Origin: Yoonia sp.
Lineage (GTDB): Bacteria > Pseudomonadota > Alphaproteobacteria > Rhodobacterales > Rhodobacteraceae
NCBI GenBank assembly: GCA_023955335.1
Contig: JAGSGF010000020.1
Location: forward strand, 1-48,399
Reading direction: 5' to 3'
DNA length: 48,399 nucleotides
Part shown: piece after piece, positions 35,106 through 44,068 of the stretch
Layout of the letters: every line of letters starts with the position of its first letter
Position numbering within the stretch: position 1 is the stretch's first letter
The notes under the pieces: generated by a model
The model's input: the letters and a program-made list of their open reading frames with translations, nothing else
Told to the model about the DNA's origin: nothing
Databases searched by the model: none
Translations under genes and position numbers: made by a program

Positions 35106-36842
35106 ATGACCGTGGCCTCCAAAATTGACATCCACGATCTGGAGTCTGTTCGGGCTGCGGCCAAAACACCTGACGTGCTGCTGGGCGACGATTGGGTTGC
35201 CCCCCAGCCGCTTGGCGAAAACGAATTGGGTGACCAACGCAGGCGGCGCGGCTTTTTCGCCCTGCGTCGGTCGCCGATTGCGCGCAAAATCATTACCTTT
35301 AACTTAATCGCAATGATGCTGCTGATCGCAGGCGTGCTTTATATCAATTCGTCACGCGACACGCTGGCCTATCAACGCGCGGTCGGGCTGGTGTCCGAAG
35401 CAGAGCTTGTCGCTGATGTGTTTGAGGCCAAGTTGCCCGCAAACGCGCCTGTCAATTTGATCAGTGGAGATGGCATCAACGTACAAGAAACACTTGTCGG
35501 GTTGGATTTGAGCGGTGGCATTGTTGTCAGCATATATGACCCCCAAGCCAATTTGATCGCTGTGTCTGAACTGAGAGACGAAATCGCGACTGTCGCTGGT
35601 TTGAACGATGTCGGTGGTGGCACGTTTCTTACAGATCTGTTGACGTCTGCATGGAACGGGGTTGTGTCGATTCTGGGGTCTGACGGACAAGTCAATTTGA
35701 AAGACGTGGACATTATTGGTGACGTCGCTACTCATGTGAATGATGCAATCGTCGGTGGAACCCATTTTCATACGATCACAGAAAACGGCAATTCTCGGTA
35801 TTTCGTGACGAGCCCGATTATGCAGGGTGCCACCGCTGTTGGTGTCGTGTCCGTGCAGGGGGCCGCGGGAGAGCTTGATAAGCTTGTCCGTCGCGAACGC
35901 GAGAAAGTGTTGCGCCTGTTTTTGGTGGGTTTGGCGATCAGCATCACGCTTAGTCTAATTCTTGCGTCGACGATCGCCAATCCACGGGCTGATCTTGCTG
36001 CCGCAGCCGAAATTGGGCGCGACAAAAATGCCCGCAAAATGTCACCGACCCGGGTACGTATTCCAGACCTTAGCGCTCGGCCTGATGAAATTGGCCGCCT
36101 ATCCGGCGCCCTGCGCGGCATGGTGGCCGCGTTGTATGAACGTATTGAAGGCAATGAACAATTTGCGGCTGATGTTGCTCATGAAATTAAGAATCCGCTT
36201 GCCTCTTTGCGGTCTGCCGTTGGGACAATGCGCGTTGCCAAACGCGAAGAACAGCGCGAGACCTTGCTTGACGTGATCGAGCACGATGTCCGGCGCCTCG
36301 ACCGTCTGGTCAGCGACATTTCCAACGCATCACGGCTTGATAGCGAACTGGTTAAAGAAGAAGAAGAGACCTTTAATCTGCTCAAGATGATGGGCAACAT
36401 TAATGAATTCCTAGGCCGTGAAGCCCAAGCCAAAGGCATCGATTATATTGCTGACATGCCAGACGAGCCGATCACTGTGCAGGGTCTGGAAGGTCGGCTT
36501 GCGCAGGTGTTTGTCAATCTGATCACGAATGCTATGTCGTTCTGCGAAGATGGCGATGCTATCCGCGTTTGGGCGCGCCGCCGCGAAAACCGTGTTTTGA
36601 TCGTCGTTGAGGACACCGGTCCTGGCATTCCAAACGAAGCCCTGACGAAGGTATTCAAACGGTTCTACTCAGAACGCCCCGAAGGCCAATTTGGTAACAA
36701 CTCTGGTCTTGGGCTTGCGATTTCCAAGCAGATCGTTGAAGCGCATGGTGGCGTCATCTGGGCTGAAAACATTCGTCCGTCAGATGCAGACATGACGTCT
36801 GAACCTCTTGGCGCCCGTTTTGTTGTTGGCTTGCCGGTATAA
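35106..36842 (+). CDS. chvG: Sensor histidine kinase ChvG
   Basis: Membrane sensor kinase of 578 residues, partner of ChvI. A cytoplasmic N-terminal tail of about 60 residues precedes TM1 (about 62-82), a periplasmic sensor domain (about 83-268), TM2 (about 270-290) and a HAMP linker. The phosphoacceptor is His359 in DVAHEIKNPLASLR; the ATPase has the N box NLITNAMSFC, DTGPGIP and GLGLAISKQIVEAHGG. The ATG at 35106 was chosen over an adjacent GTG at 35103. In the family the periplasmic inhibitor ExoR acts on ChvG; none is in the window. The gap to hprK is only 3 bp. Confidence 0.94.
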   Translation: MTVASKIDIHDLESVRAAAKTPDVLLGDDWVAPQPLGENELGDQRRRRGFFALRRSPIARKIITFNLIAMMLLIAGVLYINSSRDTLAYQRAVGLVSEAELVADVFEAKLPANAPVNLISGDGINVQETLVGLDLSGGIVVSIYDPQANLIAVSELRDEIATVAGLNDVGGGTFLTDLLTSAWNGVVSILGSDGQVNLKDVDIIGDVATHVNDAIVGGTHFHTITENGNSRYFVTSPIMQGATAVGVVSVQGAAGELDKLVRREREKVLRLFLVGLAISITLSLILASTIANPRADLAAAAEIGRDKNARKMSPTRVRIPDLSARPDEIGRLSGALRGMVAALYERIEGNEQFAADVAHEIKNPLASLRSAVGTMRVAKREEQRETLLDVIEHDVRRLDRLVSDISNASRLDSELVKEEEETFNLLKMMGNINEFLGREAQAKGIDYIADMPDEPITVQGLEGRLAQVFVNLITNAMSFCEDGDAIRVWARRRENRVLIVVEDTGPGIPNEALTKVFKRFYSERPEGQFGNNSGLGLAISKQIVEAHGGVIWAENIRPSDADMTSEPLGARFVVGLPV

Positions 36843-36845
36843 CCG

Positions 36846-37268
36846 GTGATCACCCAAACCGTGCATGCAACCTGTGTGGCAGTGGGCGACAACGCGGTTC
36901 TGTTGATGGGTGCAAGCGGTACCGGAAAATCTACAATTGCGCTTGAGCTGATGGCATATGGTGCGACTTTGGTATCGGATGATCAGGTGATGCTTTTGGC
37001 TGAAAATGACGTCATCGTGGCATCTGCCCCACCCACGATCACCGGATTGATCGAAGCCCGTGGATTTGGGGTTTTGAAAGCACAGGCACAAGACAGTGCA
37101 TCAATTGTTATGGTTGTAAATTTGGATGTCCCGGCCGTTGACCGCATGCCTGCGCGACGTGTCGTCACGCTTTTGGGATGCGACTTACCCTTGTTTCAGC
37201 GTCCTGACGGGGGCAATTTGGCGCCGGCGATTCTGCAATTTTTGCGCGCGGGGATAAGTGACCGATGA
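36846..37268 (+). CDS. hprK: HPr kinase/phosphorylase, short alphaproteobacterial form
   Basis: A 140-residue protein equivalent to the C-terminal catalytic half of Firmicute HprK (about 310 residues), as is normal in alphaproteobacteria. The Walker A motif is [16 protein letters not shown] (residues 21-36), followed by LVSDDQV and [11 protein letters not shown], the latter matching the HprK signature. It phosphorylates HPr on the regulatory serine (Ser46 of the HPr encoded at 38576). The start is GTG at 36846 without a clear ribosome site, and its stop overlaps rapZ by ATGA, so translation may depend on coupling from chvG. Confidence 0.92.
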   Translation: MITQTVHATCVAVGDNAVLLMGASGTGKSTIALELMAYGATLVSDDQVMLLAENDVIVASAPPTITGLIEARGFGVLKAQAQDSASIVMVVNLDVPAVDRMPARRVVTLLGCDLPLFQRPDGGNLAPAILQFLRAGISDR

Positions 37269-38185
37269 CTGACACAATAGATCTGCGTACGGACGTCCGG
37301 CCCAGCATCGTGCTGGTGACTGGTCCGTCTGGTGCTGGGCGATCCACGGCGATTAACACGCTTGAAGACCTTGGGTATGAGGTCATTGATAACCTACCGC
37401 TGTCATTGCTGCCGCGCCTTTTGGGTGGGCCACCGCCGACCCGTCCGCTTGCGCTTGGCCTTGATGTCCGCAACCGAGACTTTAGCACAGACGCGCTGAT
37501 CGCAACGATTGATGGTCTGGGTGCGCGCAGTGATGTGGTCGCACAAGTGCTTTACTTGGATGCTGCAGAAGAAGAGCTGGTGCGCCGCTATTCCGAGACG
37601 CGTCGGCGTCATCCGCTTGCGCCTTCTGGCCCACCTTTGGCTGGTATCCAAAAAGAGCGCGAATTGCTGATGCCGATCCGTGCGCGTGCAGATGTATTGA
37701 TCGATAGCACCGGACTGACGATTCACGATACCCGCGCTGAAGTTGATAAATGGTTTGCGCCCCCCGACGGGCGATTCCTGGGTGTTACTGTTCACTCGTT
37801 TTCGTACAAACGCGGTCTACCACGCGGACTTGATATCGTTATGGACTGCCGGTTTTTGCGCAATCCGCATTGGGATGCGACGTTACGGCAGCTTGATGGG
37901 CGCGACCCTGCAGTTGCTGCATACGTTGCAGCCGACCCGCGCTTTGACCCATTCTTTGATAAAATCAAGGGATTGGCTGATCTGCTTTTACCCGCCCACA
38001 AGGAAGAGGGCAAAACGCATTTGTCCATCGGGTTTGGATGTACGGGCGGGCAACACCGTTCCGTCACAGTGGCCGAAAGACTGGCCGAGGCCCTTGCGCA
38101 GGACGGTTGGCAGGTGTCTAAACGGCACCGAGAAATGGAACGCCGCGACGCACATGTCGCCGGGAACAAAGGGTCGCAAGGTTGA
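37265..38185 (+). CDS. rapZ: RapZ-family nucleotide-binding protein (RNase adapter homologue)
   Basis: A 306-residue P-loop protein of the RapZ/YvcJ family with Walker [11 protein letters not shown] (residues 20-29) and the C-terminal [26 protein letters not shown] and [20 protein letters not shown] segments. In E. coli RapZ controls glmS through small RNAs, but alphaproteobacteria lack those RNAs as far as is known, so the role here may differ. Its position between hprK and the EIIA gene links it to PTS control. It overlaps both neighbours by 4 bp. Confidence 0.94.
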   Translation: MTDTIDLRTDVRPSIVLVTGPSGAGRSTAINTLEDLGYEVIDNLPLSLLPRLLGGPPPTRPLALGLDVRNRDFSTDALIATIDGLGARSDVVAQVLYLDAAEEELVRRYSETRRRHPLAPSGPPLAGIQKERELLMPIRARADVLIDSTGLTIHDTRAEVDKWFAPPDGRFLGVTVHSFSYKRGLPRGLDIVMDCRFLRNPHWDATLRQLDGRDPAVAAYVAADPRFDPFFDKIKGLADLLLPAHKEEGKTHLSIGFGCTGGQHRSVTVAERLAEALAQDGWQVSKRHREMERRDAHVAGNKGSQG

Positions 38186-38574
38186 TCGGAATTGTGATCG
38201 TTGCACATGGTGGTTTGGCGGGTGAATACCTGTCTGCGGTGGAGCACATTGTGGGCAAACAATCCGGTATGCGCAGTATTTCCATTGCTCCCGATGATGA
38301 TCGCGCACTGAAGCAAGAAGAAATTTGCGATGCAGCCGATACGGTTGATACCGGCGCTGGTGTTGTGATCGTCACAGATATGTTTGGTGGATCACCGTCA
38401 AATTTGTCGCTCCGCGCCTGTAGCCCGCAGAATCGGCGCATTATCTATGGTGCGAATTTACCGATGCTGATCAAGCTCGCGAAATCCCGAGATATGCCTG
38501 TCCCTGATGCCGTAGATGCGGCTCTGGATGCAGCCCACAAATACATCAATAGCCATAGCGTTGGGCAGCCTTAA
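38182..38574 (+). CDS. PTS EIIA-mannose-type regulatory protein
   Basis: A 130-residue stand-alone EIIA of the mannose family. The phosphorylatable residue is His9 in [17 protein letters not shown], and [17 protein letters not shown] is the family signature. No sugar-specific EIIC is present, so it is regulatory, receiving phosphate from HPr. The start is TTG at 38182, overlapping the rapZ stop as TTGA; the next ATG codons in frame would remove His9, which supports TTG. Confidence 0.94.
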   Translation: MIGIVIVAHGGLAGEYLSAVEHIVGKQSGMRSISIAPDDDRALKQEEICDAADTVDTGAGVVIVTDMFGGSPSNLSLRACSPQNRRIIYGANLPMLIKLAKSRDMPVPDAVDAALDAAHKYINSHSVGQP

Positions 38575-38575
38575 T

Positions 38576-38845
38576 ATGACAACTCGCACTCTTAAAATCG
38601 AAAATATAAAAGGTTTGCACGCCCGCGCGTCGGCAAAACTCGCTGCGGTGGTAGAAGAGTTTGACGCCAAGGCAACAGTGTCCAAGGATGGCATGGACGC
38701 CGACGGCGACAGTATTATGGGCCTTTTGATGTTGGCAGCATCTATTGGAACCTATATTGATGTGACCACAAGCGGGCCGGATGCCGATGCCTTGGCTGAC
38801 GCAATCGCGGTGCTTGTTGCGGATAAATTTGGCGAGGGTGACTGA
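38576..38845 (+). CDS. ptsH: Phosphocarrier protein HPr
   Basis: An 89-residue HPr carrying phosphate from EI to EIIA. The catalytic His15 is in GLHARASAKLAAV and the regulatory Ser46 in DADGDSIMGLLMLAA, the target of HprK encoded three genes upstream. The ATG at 38576 overlaps the dinucleotide after the EIIA stop with only one base between; an open frame upstream belongs to EIIA. The gene could also be called npr, since the pathway is of the nitrogen-type PTS. Confidence 0.95.
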   Translation: MTTRTLKIENIKGLHARASAKLAAVVEEFDAKATVSKDGMDADGDSIMGLLMLAASIGTYIDVTTSGPDADALADAIAVLVADKFGEGD

Positions 38846-38865
38846 TCCCTTTCACCCACAGGGAT
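38845..38865 (+). promoter_or_regulatory. Hairpin that may hide the ribosome site of the acyltransferase gene
   Basis: ATCCCT (38845-38850) pairs with AGGGAT (38860-38865) around a 9-base loop. The AGGGA arm is also the likely ribosome site, 8 bases before the ATG at 38873, so folding would block initiation. Stem length is modest, so this is tentative. Confidence 0.4.
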
Positions 38866-38872
38866 TGATCCA

Positions 38873-39748
38873 ATGACCGACACGACCCAAAAAATTGCTG
38901 TGGCTGACGAGGGTACTCAGGCCCCCCGCGTCTATGATCGCCATAGCCTGACGTATTCGAACACGTTTGATAGTCCGGTAAAGCGCAACATCATCCGCGT
39001 TATTGAACTTTTGACTGGAAAAATCCGTATTGCGCGTCTTGTTCGTCGCTTTGAAAAGCAAGACACCGTCAAGGGGCGTGCTTTTTGGCGTGCCACGTTG
39101 GATGTTATGGGGATCGACCTGTTGACCCCTGCCGATCAACTTGCGCGTATCCCGAAAACAGGTCCTGTGATCTTTGTCGCCAACCACCCTCACGGGTTGG
39201 TGGACGGCATGATCCTTGCTGATCTTATTGGTCGCGTGCGTGATGATTACCGTATTCTGACGCGGTCATTGCTGACTGGTATCGACGAAGACGCCGCCAG
39301 CTATATGATCCCTGTGCCGTTTCCACATGAACCCGAGGCCCAGAAAAAGATGGTTGAGATGCGTCGCGCTGCGATGGAGCATCTGAAATCTGGCGGCTTG
39401 GTCGCCTTGTTTCCATCGGGCATTGTCGCCAGCTCTGACAGTATGTTCGGCGATGCAGTCGAGCGAGAATGGAATGTATTTACCGCCAAGATGATCCGTA
39501 CCTCTGGGGCAACGGTGGTGCCGTGTTTTTTCCCTGGCGCAAACTCTCGGGCTTATCAGGTTGCAAACCGACTTTCTGCGACCCTGCGCCAAGGTTTGCT
39601 GCTACACGAGATCGTGTATGCAATGGATAAGCCGCAAAAGCCGGTCGTCGGCGTGCCAATTGATCCCGCTGAGGTTAATGCACGCGCAGGTGATCCACGT
39701 GCGTTTATGGCATGGCTGCGGGACCTGACGTTGGCCTTGCGTGACTAG
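38873..39748 (+). CDS. Lysophospholipid/glycerol-phosphate acyltransferase family protein
   Basis: A 291-residue PlsC-type acyltransferase. The acceptor-site motif is NHPHGLVDG (His105, Asp111), followed by the block VALFPSGIVASSD and PVVGVPIDP. It lacks multiple membrane helices and is probably peripheral. It would transfer an acyl chain to a lysolipid or similar substrate; which one is unknown (phosphatidic acid synthesis and ornithine- or other amino-lipid synthesis are possibilities). It follows HPr by 27 bp, and its last 4 bases overlap the convergent hbd gene. Confidence 0.85.
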   Translation: MTDTTQKIAVADEGTQAPRVYDRHSLTYSNTFDSPVKRNIIRVIELLTGKIRIARLVRRFEKQDTVKGRAFWRATLDVMGIDLLTPADQLARIPKTGPVIFVANHPHGLVDGMILADLIGRVRDDYRILTRSLLTGIDEDAASYMIPVPFPHEPEAQKKMVEMRRAAMEHLKSGGLVALFPSGIVASSDSMFGDAVEREWNVFTAKMIRTSGATVVPCFFPGANSRAYQVANRLSATLRQGLLLHEIVYAMDKPQKPVVGVPIDPAEVNARAGDPRAFMAWLRDLTLALRD

Positions 39749-40620
39749 CGGGTAGGCACGGGAACTTCGCCGCGATAATCGTAAAATCCGCGCTGCGATT
39801 TGCGGCCCAACCACCCTGCTTCTACATATTTGGTGAGTAACGGGCACGGGCGATATTTTGTGTCTGCCAAACCGTCGTGCAGGACGTTCATGATCGCCAG
39901 ACATGTATCCAACCCGATAAAATCTGCCAGCTCGAGCGGCCCCATCGGATGGTTGGCGCCGAGCTTGAGTGATGTATCAATTGACTGCACCGACCCCACG
40001 CCTTCGTATAGGGTATAGATCGCTTCGTTGATCATCGGCATCAGGATGCGGTTGACGATGAATGCAGGGAAATCTTCGGATGCGGTGCTGGTCTTGCCCA
40101 GTCTGGCAACAACCGCTTCGCAGGTTTTGAACGTCGGCTCGTCTGTTGCGATCCCGCGGATCAATTCAACCAATTGCATGATCGGAACGGGGTTCATGAA
40201 ATGAAAACCCATGAACCGCTCAGGCCGGTCCGTGCGCGCGGCGAGCCGTGTGATTGAGATAGATGACGTATTCGATGTCAGGATGGTATCGGGCTTCAGA
40301 TGCGGCACAAGGTCTTCAAAGATGGCCTGCTTGACGGCCTCTCGTTCGGTTGCCGCCTCGATAATCAGATCGGTTTGCCCAAGGTCAGTCAGCGTTTGGG
40401 TGGTCCCAATCCGGGCGATGGCCTCTGCTTTCTCCAAGGGCGCGATCAAGCCTTTGCCGACTTGACGGTCAAGGTTGCGGTCAATCAGGGCCACAGCGGC
40501 CTTTAGGGCATCACCGCTGATGTCTGTTAGCAGAACTTCATATCCGGCAAGGGCGAATACATGTGCAATCCCGTTGCCCATCTGCCCTGCGCCTACAATA
40601 CCCACACGTTCAACTGTCAT
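39745..40620 (-). CDS. hbdA: 3-hydroxybutyryl-CoA dehydrogenase
   Basis: A 291-residue NAD(P)-dependent dehydrogenase of the HADH family. The Rossmann motif GIVGAGQMGNGIAHVFALAGY opens the protein, the catalytic His is in GFHFMNPVPIMQLVELI (with Glu following) and Asn in TSNTSSISI. The C-terminal dimer domain contains NHPMGPLELADFIGLDTCL. It interconverts 3-hydroxybutyryl- and acetoacetyl-CoA in PHB and C2 metabolism. In this group it commonly lies next to etfAB; here a plus-strand gene sits between them. Confidence 0.94.
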   Translation of the reverse strand: MTVERVGIVGAGQMGNGIAHVFALAGYEVLLTDISGDALKAAVALIDRNLDRQVGKGLIAPLEKAEAIARIGTTQTLTDLGQTDLIIEAATEREAVKQAIFEDLVPHLKPDTILTSNTSSISITRLAARTDRPERFMGFHFMNPVPIMQLVELIRGIATDEPTFKTCEAVVARLGKTSTASEDFPAFIVNRILMPMINEAIYTLYEGVGSVQSIDTSLKLGANHPMGPLELADFIGLDTCLAIMNVLHDGLADTKYRPCPLLTKYVEAGWLGRKSQRGFYDYRGEVPVPTR

Positions 40621-40689
40621 GTCACAAATCCTTGCTTGGTTAAGTGCACCTTATGCCCCATGGGGGTCGCCGTTCAAGGCAGGACAACC

Positions 40690-40723
40690 GTTAAAAGTAT
40701 TAACAAAATTTAGGGTTAGCTAA
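40690..40723. promoter_or_regulatory. Palindromes in the hbdA / unknown-gene divergent region
   Basis: GTTAA-AAGTA-TTAAC (40690-40704) and the perfect 8-mer TTAGCTAA (40716-40723) lie close together in the 156-bp divergent promoter region. They may be operators. No specific regulator is recognised; a CtrA-type TTAA-N7-TTAA site is not matched exactly. Confidence 0.35.
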
Positions 40724-40776
40724 ATCGCAATGGGTTTAGGCGAATCTGTCAACTGAAGCAGCAATCGGTGGTATCC

Positions 40777-41613
40777 ATGAAGCATGAAACAATTGACGGG
40801 GCTGGGCTGTCATATGCGCCTTGTCGCTATGGCATGTCACGGATCATGTTCCGCGGGCCCAAACGACGGCTGGATAGTCCGTATTTCGCGTTCATAGGCG
40901 GCACAGAGACATATGGAAAGTTCATTGACCGTCCGTTTCCAGCCCTGATCGAAAAAGATGTTGGTCGGCCCTGTGTAAACTTTGGCTGCGTGAATGGTGG
41001 CGTTGATGCCTTTGTGAACGATCCCACGATCATGGCGGCGTGTAATAAGGCGGAGCTTACGGTTGTTCAAATTATGGGCGCGAACTTTCTGTCGAATCGG
41101 TTCTACTCTGTGCATCCGCGCCGGAACGATCGGTTTTTGCGCGCCTCAACTGTGTTGCAGGCGATCTATAACGAGGTGGATTTTTCAGATTTCACATTCA
41201 CGCGTGCGCTGTTGGGAAAGCTGCATAGCCTGTCACCTGAACGTTTCGACATCGTCGTCACGGAACTGCGAGAAGCCTGGGTTGCACGGATGAGGAATAT
41301 GTTGGGTCAAATCGGTCCCAATGCGGTTTTGCTGTGGTTTGCGCGGGTAGAATTATCGGACGAGCCTTGGAATGCGGTACCCGACCCGCTTCAGGTTGAT
41401 CCGCTGTTCATCACGAAGTCGATGATCGACGAACTGCGCCCGTTCGTCCTTGATGTCGTCCAAGCGATTCCGTCGGATATTGCCAAACAGCAGGGCACCA
41501 AGGGCATGTATTTCCCGCCAATGCAGTCCAAGGCGGCATCCGAAATGCTTGGCGTTGCCTGTCACTTAGAGGCGAGCAGTGCGTTGATGCCGTGGATCCA
41601 AAAGTCGCTTTAA
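40777..41613 (+). CDS. Conserved hypothetical protein (DUF6473-like)
   Basis: A 278-residue cytosolic protein. I recall similar roseobacter proteins under DUF6473, but the assignment is tentative. Visible segments include YFAFIGGTETYGKFIDRPFP, VNFGCVNGGVDAF and NAVLLWFARVELSDEPW, which resemble a GDSL/SGNH-like alpha-beta fold; no secure catalytic triad can be placed. No signal peptide or membrane segment. The ATG at 40777 was chosen over GTG at 40768. It is flanked by a divergent promoter region and a bidirectional terminator, so it is an isolated unit inserted between hbdA and etfA on the opposite strand. Confidence 0.6.
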   Translation: MKHETIDGAGLSYAPCRYGMSRIMFRGPKRRLDSPYFAFIGGTETYGKFIDRPFPALIEKDVGRPCVNFGCVNGGVDAFVNDPTIMAACNKAELTVVQIMGANFLSNRFYSVHPRRNDRFLRASTVLQAIYNEVDFSDFTFTRALLGKLHSLSPERFDIVVTELREAWVARMRNMLGQIGPNAVLLWFARVELSDEPWNAVPDPLQVDPLFITKSMIDELRPFVLDVVQAIPSDIAKQQGTKGMYFPPMQSKAASEMLGVACHLEASSALMPWIQKSL

Positions 41614-41619
41614 CAAAAA

Positions 41620-41645
41620 GGCCCGCTGTGTTTCCGCAACGGGCC
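41620..41645. terminator. Bidirectional terminator between the DUF6473-like gene and etfA
   Basis: GGCCCG (41620-41625) pairs with CGGGCC (41640-41645), and the stem continues inward with one mismatch. T-rich stretches follow on both strands (GTTCTTTAAAATTT on plus, TTTTTGTTA on minus), which suits the converging genes. Confidence 0.8.
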
Positions 41646-41668
41646 GTTCTTTAAAATTTCAGCGAGGT

Positions 41669-42595
41669 TTACAGCTTGCTTGTGAGTTCAGGCACCGCAT
41701 CGAACAAGTCTGCAACCAAACCAAAGTCAGCGACCTGAAAGATTGGTGCTTCTTCGTCTTTATTGATTGCGACGATGATCTTGGAATCTTTCATACCCGC
41801 AAGGTGCTGAATAGCGCCAGAGATACCGACAGCAACATACAGATCAGGTGCAACCACCTTGCCTGTTTGGCCAACTTGCCAGTCGTTTGGTGCGTAACCT
41901 GAATCAACCGCAGCGCGTGATGCGCCAACAGCTGCATTCAGTTTGTCAGCCAAGGTTTCGATGATTTTGAAGTCTTTCTCGGATCCAACACCGCGTCCGC
42001 CGGACACAACCACACCCGCAGATGTCAGTTCTGGACGATCAGATGATGCAACTGCATCAGAAATCCACTCGGACAAACCAGGGTTTGCAACCGCGCCGAT
42101 TTTATCGACGGATGCAGACCCACCGCTTCCGGTGGCCTCGAATCCAGCTGTACGGATCGTCATGACCTTTTTCGCGTCGGATGATTTTACAGTCTGGATC
42201 GCGTTACCCGCATAGATCGGACGCTCGAATGTGTCGGCGTCGATCACGGCGGTCACTTCGGAAATGACCATTGCGTCCAACAGCGCTGCCACACGTGGCA
42301 GGATGTTCTTGGATGCCGCAGTGGATGGCGCCGCGATGTGCTCGTAGTCGCCAGCAAGCGATACGATCAAGTCAGCCACAGGCTCGGCCAAGTCGTTACC
42401 GTATGCTGCGTCATCAGCGCAAAGCACCTTGGACACGCCAGTCAGTTTCGCCGCTTCTTCGGCCGCACCACCGCAACCAGCGGATGCACATAGAACTGTA
42501 ACGTCACCCAGGCTTGCAACAGCAGCCAAGGCTTTTCCAGTTGCATCAGCGTTCAATACGCCGCCCGCAACTTCAGCAATGAGAAGAACAGCCAT
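41669..42595 (-). CDS. etfA: Electron transfer flavoprotein subunit alpha
   Basis: FAD-binding subunit of ETF, 308 residues, passing electrons from acyl-CoA dehydrogenases (such as Mcd at 29.3-31.0 kb) to ETF-ubiquinone oxidoreductase. The C-terminal FAD domain shows VVSGGRGVGSEKDFKIIE, AAVGASRAAVDSGYAPNDWQVGQTGKVVAPDLYVAVGISGAIQHLAGMKDS and IVAINKDEEAPIF. The ATG overlaps the etfB stop by one base (TAATG). Confidence 0.97.
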   Translation of the reverse strand: MAVLLIAEVAGGVLNADATGKALAAVASLGDVTVLCASAGCGGAAEEAAKLTGVSKVLCADDAAYGNDLAEPVADLIVSLAGDYEHIAAPSTAASKNILPRVAALLDAMVISEVTAVIDADTFERPIYAGNAIQTVKSSDAKKVMTIRTAGFEATGSGGSASVDKIGAVANPGLSEWISDAVASSDRPELTSAGVVVSGGRGVGSEKDFKIIETLADKLNAAVGASRAAVDSGYAPNDWQVGQTGKVVAPDLYVAVGISGAIQHLAGMKDSKIIVAINKDEEAPIFQVADFGLVADLFDAVPELTSKL

Positions 42596-43353
42596 TACAC
42601 AGCCCCCGCTTCTTTGAGTTTCTCGATCAATTCGTCAACCGAACCAACAATGATGCCCGCTTTGCGCGTTTCCGGCTCTGTGGTGGTGACAACCTGCAGG
42701 CGTGGTGTGACGTCCACGCCGTAATCGGCAGGTGTCTTTTCATCCATCTGCTTTTTCTTGGCCTTCATGATGTTCGGCAGCGACGCATAACGTGGCTCGT
42801 TCAGGCGTAAATCGACCGTGACGATCGTTGGCATCTTGACCTTGATGGTCTGAAGACCGCCGTCAACTTCACGTGTGACTGTCGCATGATCGCCGTCAAC
42901 GTCCAGCACGGACGCGAATGTCGCTTGCGACCAACCGAGCAAGGCAGACAACATCTGGCCAGTGGCGTTCATGTCGTTGTCGATCGCCTGCTTACCAGCA
43001 AGAACCAGACCCGGCGCCTCTTCTTTAACGATCGCAGCCATGATTTTAGCAACGGCCAATGGCTCGATATCGGTGTGAACGTCGTCTGTCGCCACAACCA
43101 GAATCGCACGGTCAGCACCCATTGCCAATGCAGTGCGTAGTGTTTCTTGCGCTTGCTTGACGCCGACGGATACGGCGATGACTTCATCGGCTTTGCCAGC
43201 TTCACGCAGGCGGATAGCCTCTTCGACGGCAATTTCGTCGAAAGGGTTCATCGACATTTTGACGTTTGCAAGATCAACACCGGAACCGTCCGCTTTGACG
43301 CGAACCTTCACGTTATAGTCGATCACGCGTTTGACGGGTACGAGGACCTTCAT
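42595..43353 (-). CDS. etfB: Electron transfer flavoprotein subunit beta
   Basis: AMP-binding subunit of ETF, 252 residues. It starts [20 protein letters not shown] and has [36 protein letters not shown] and the recognition loop [12 protein letters not shown] with which ETF contacts its dehydrogenases. AGGAG lies 9 bases before the ATG. It is co-transcribed with etfA; the gap to the cobalamin adenosyltransferase gene upstream is 129 bp and contains no gene. Confidence 0.97.
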   Translation of the reverse strand: MKVLVPVKRVIDYNVKVRVKADGSGVDLANVKMSMNPFDEIAVEEAIRLREAGKADEVIAVSVGVKQAQETLRTALAMGADRAILVVATDDVHTDIEPLAVAKIMAAIVKEEAPGLVLAGKQAIDNDMNATGQMLSALLGWSQATFASVLDVDGDHATVTREVDGGLQTIKVKMPTIVTVDLRLNEPRYASLPNIMKAKKKQMDEKTPADYGVDVTPRLQVVTTTEPETRKAGIIVGSVDELIEKLKEAGAV

Positions 43354-43482
43354 CGCGAGTTTCTCCTGTTAGAATCTGAGCGCATTATTTCTTGCCATGT
43401 GGTTACCGCGCCGCAGACGTAGAAAACAGTGCAAAATCGACGCAGACTGGTTCAGGGACGCCACGTTTCCGCGAAAACTGGT

Positions 43483-44055
43483 TTATCGGTTCGCGCCCGG
43501 TACCCAAAGCACGTCATTTTTGCCGTCGTCATTGGCGATCCGCGATGCTTGGAAAAACCAGTCAGACAGGCGATTTAAGTATTTGACCGCCGCGGGGTTC
43601 ACCGATTCCATGGTGGCCAGTTCGACTGACAACCGTTCGGCGCGACGTGAAACAGTTCTGCAAAGGTGCAAATGCGCGGCTAAGGCCGATCCACCGGGCA
43701 GGATAAAGCTGCGCAATGGTTCAACCGCTTGGGTCATCGCATCAATTTCAGATTCCAACCGGTCCACCTGTGCGTCAGACATGCGCAGGGGCGGATATTC
43801 AGATTGCGCGTCCATTTCCATGTCGGGGCGGCACAGGTCTGCGCCTAAATCGAACAGGTCATTTTGGATCATCGCCAATTGACCGTCGATGTCACCAGAT
43901 GCATGAAGCCGCGCCAGGCCGACTGTCGCATTGGTTTCGTCCACGGTGCCATAGGCATTCACGCGCAGCGCATGTTTGGCCACGCGGCTGCCATTGCCCA
44001 ATGCGGTTTCACCGGAATCACCGGTTTTCGTGTAAATCTTGTTCAGAACAACCAT
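43483..44055 (-). CDS. PduO-type cob(I)alamin adenosyltransferase
   Basis: A 190-residue enzyme transferring the adenosyl group of ATP to cobalamin. The ATP-binding N-terminus KIYTKTGDSGETALGNGSR and the conserved RRAERLSVELATMESVNPAAVKYLNRLSDWFF helix region are present. It supplies coenzyme B12 to mutases such as methylmalonyl- and ethylmalonyl-CoA mutase, fitting the presence of mcd in the window. The start follows AGAGGGA. It is 13 bp after the HIG1-type gene. Confidence 0.94.
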   Translation of the reverse strand: MVVLNKIYTKTGDSGETALGNGSRVAKHALRVNAYGTVDETNATVGLARLHASGDIDGQLAMIQNDLFDLGADLCRPDMEMDAQSEYPPLRMSDAQVDRLESEIDAMTQAVEPLRSFILPGGSALAAHLHLCRTVSRRAERLSVELATMESVNPAAVKYLNRLSDWFFQASRIANDDGKNDVLWVPGANR

Positions 44056-44068
44056 GGTTCAATTCCCT

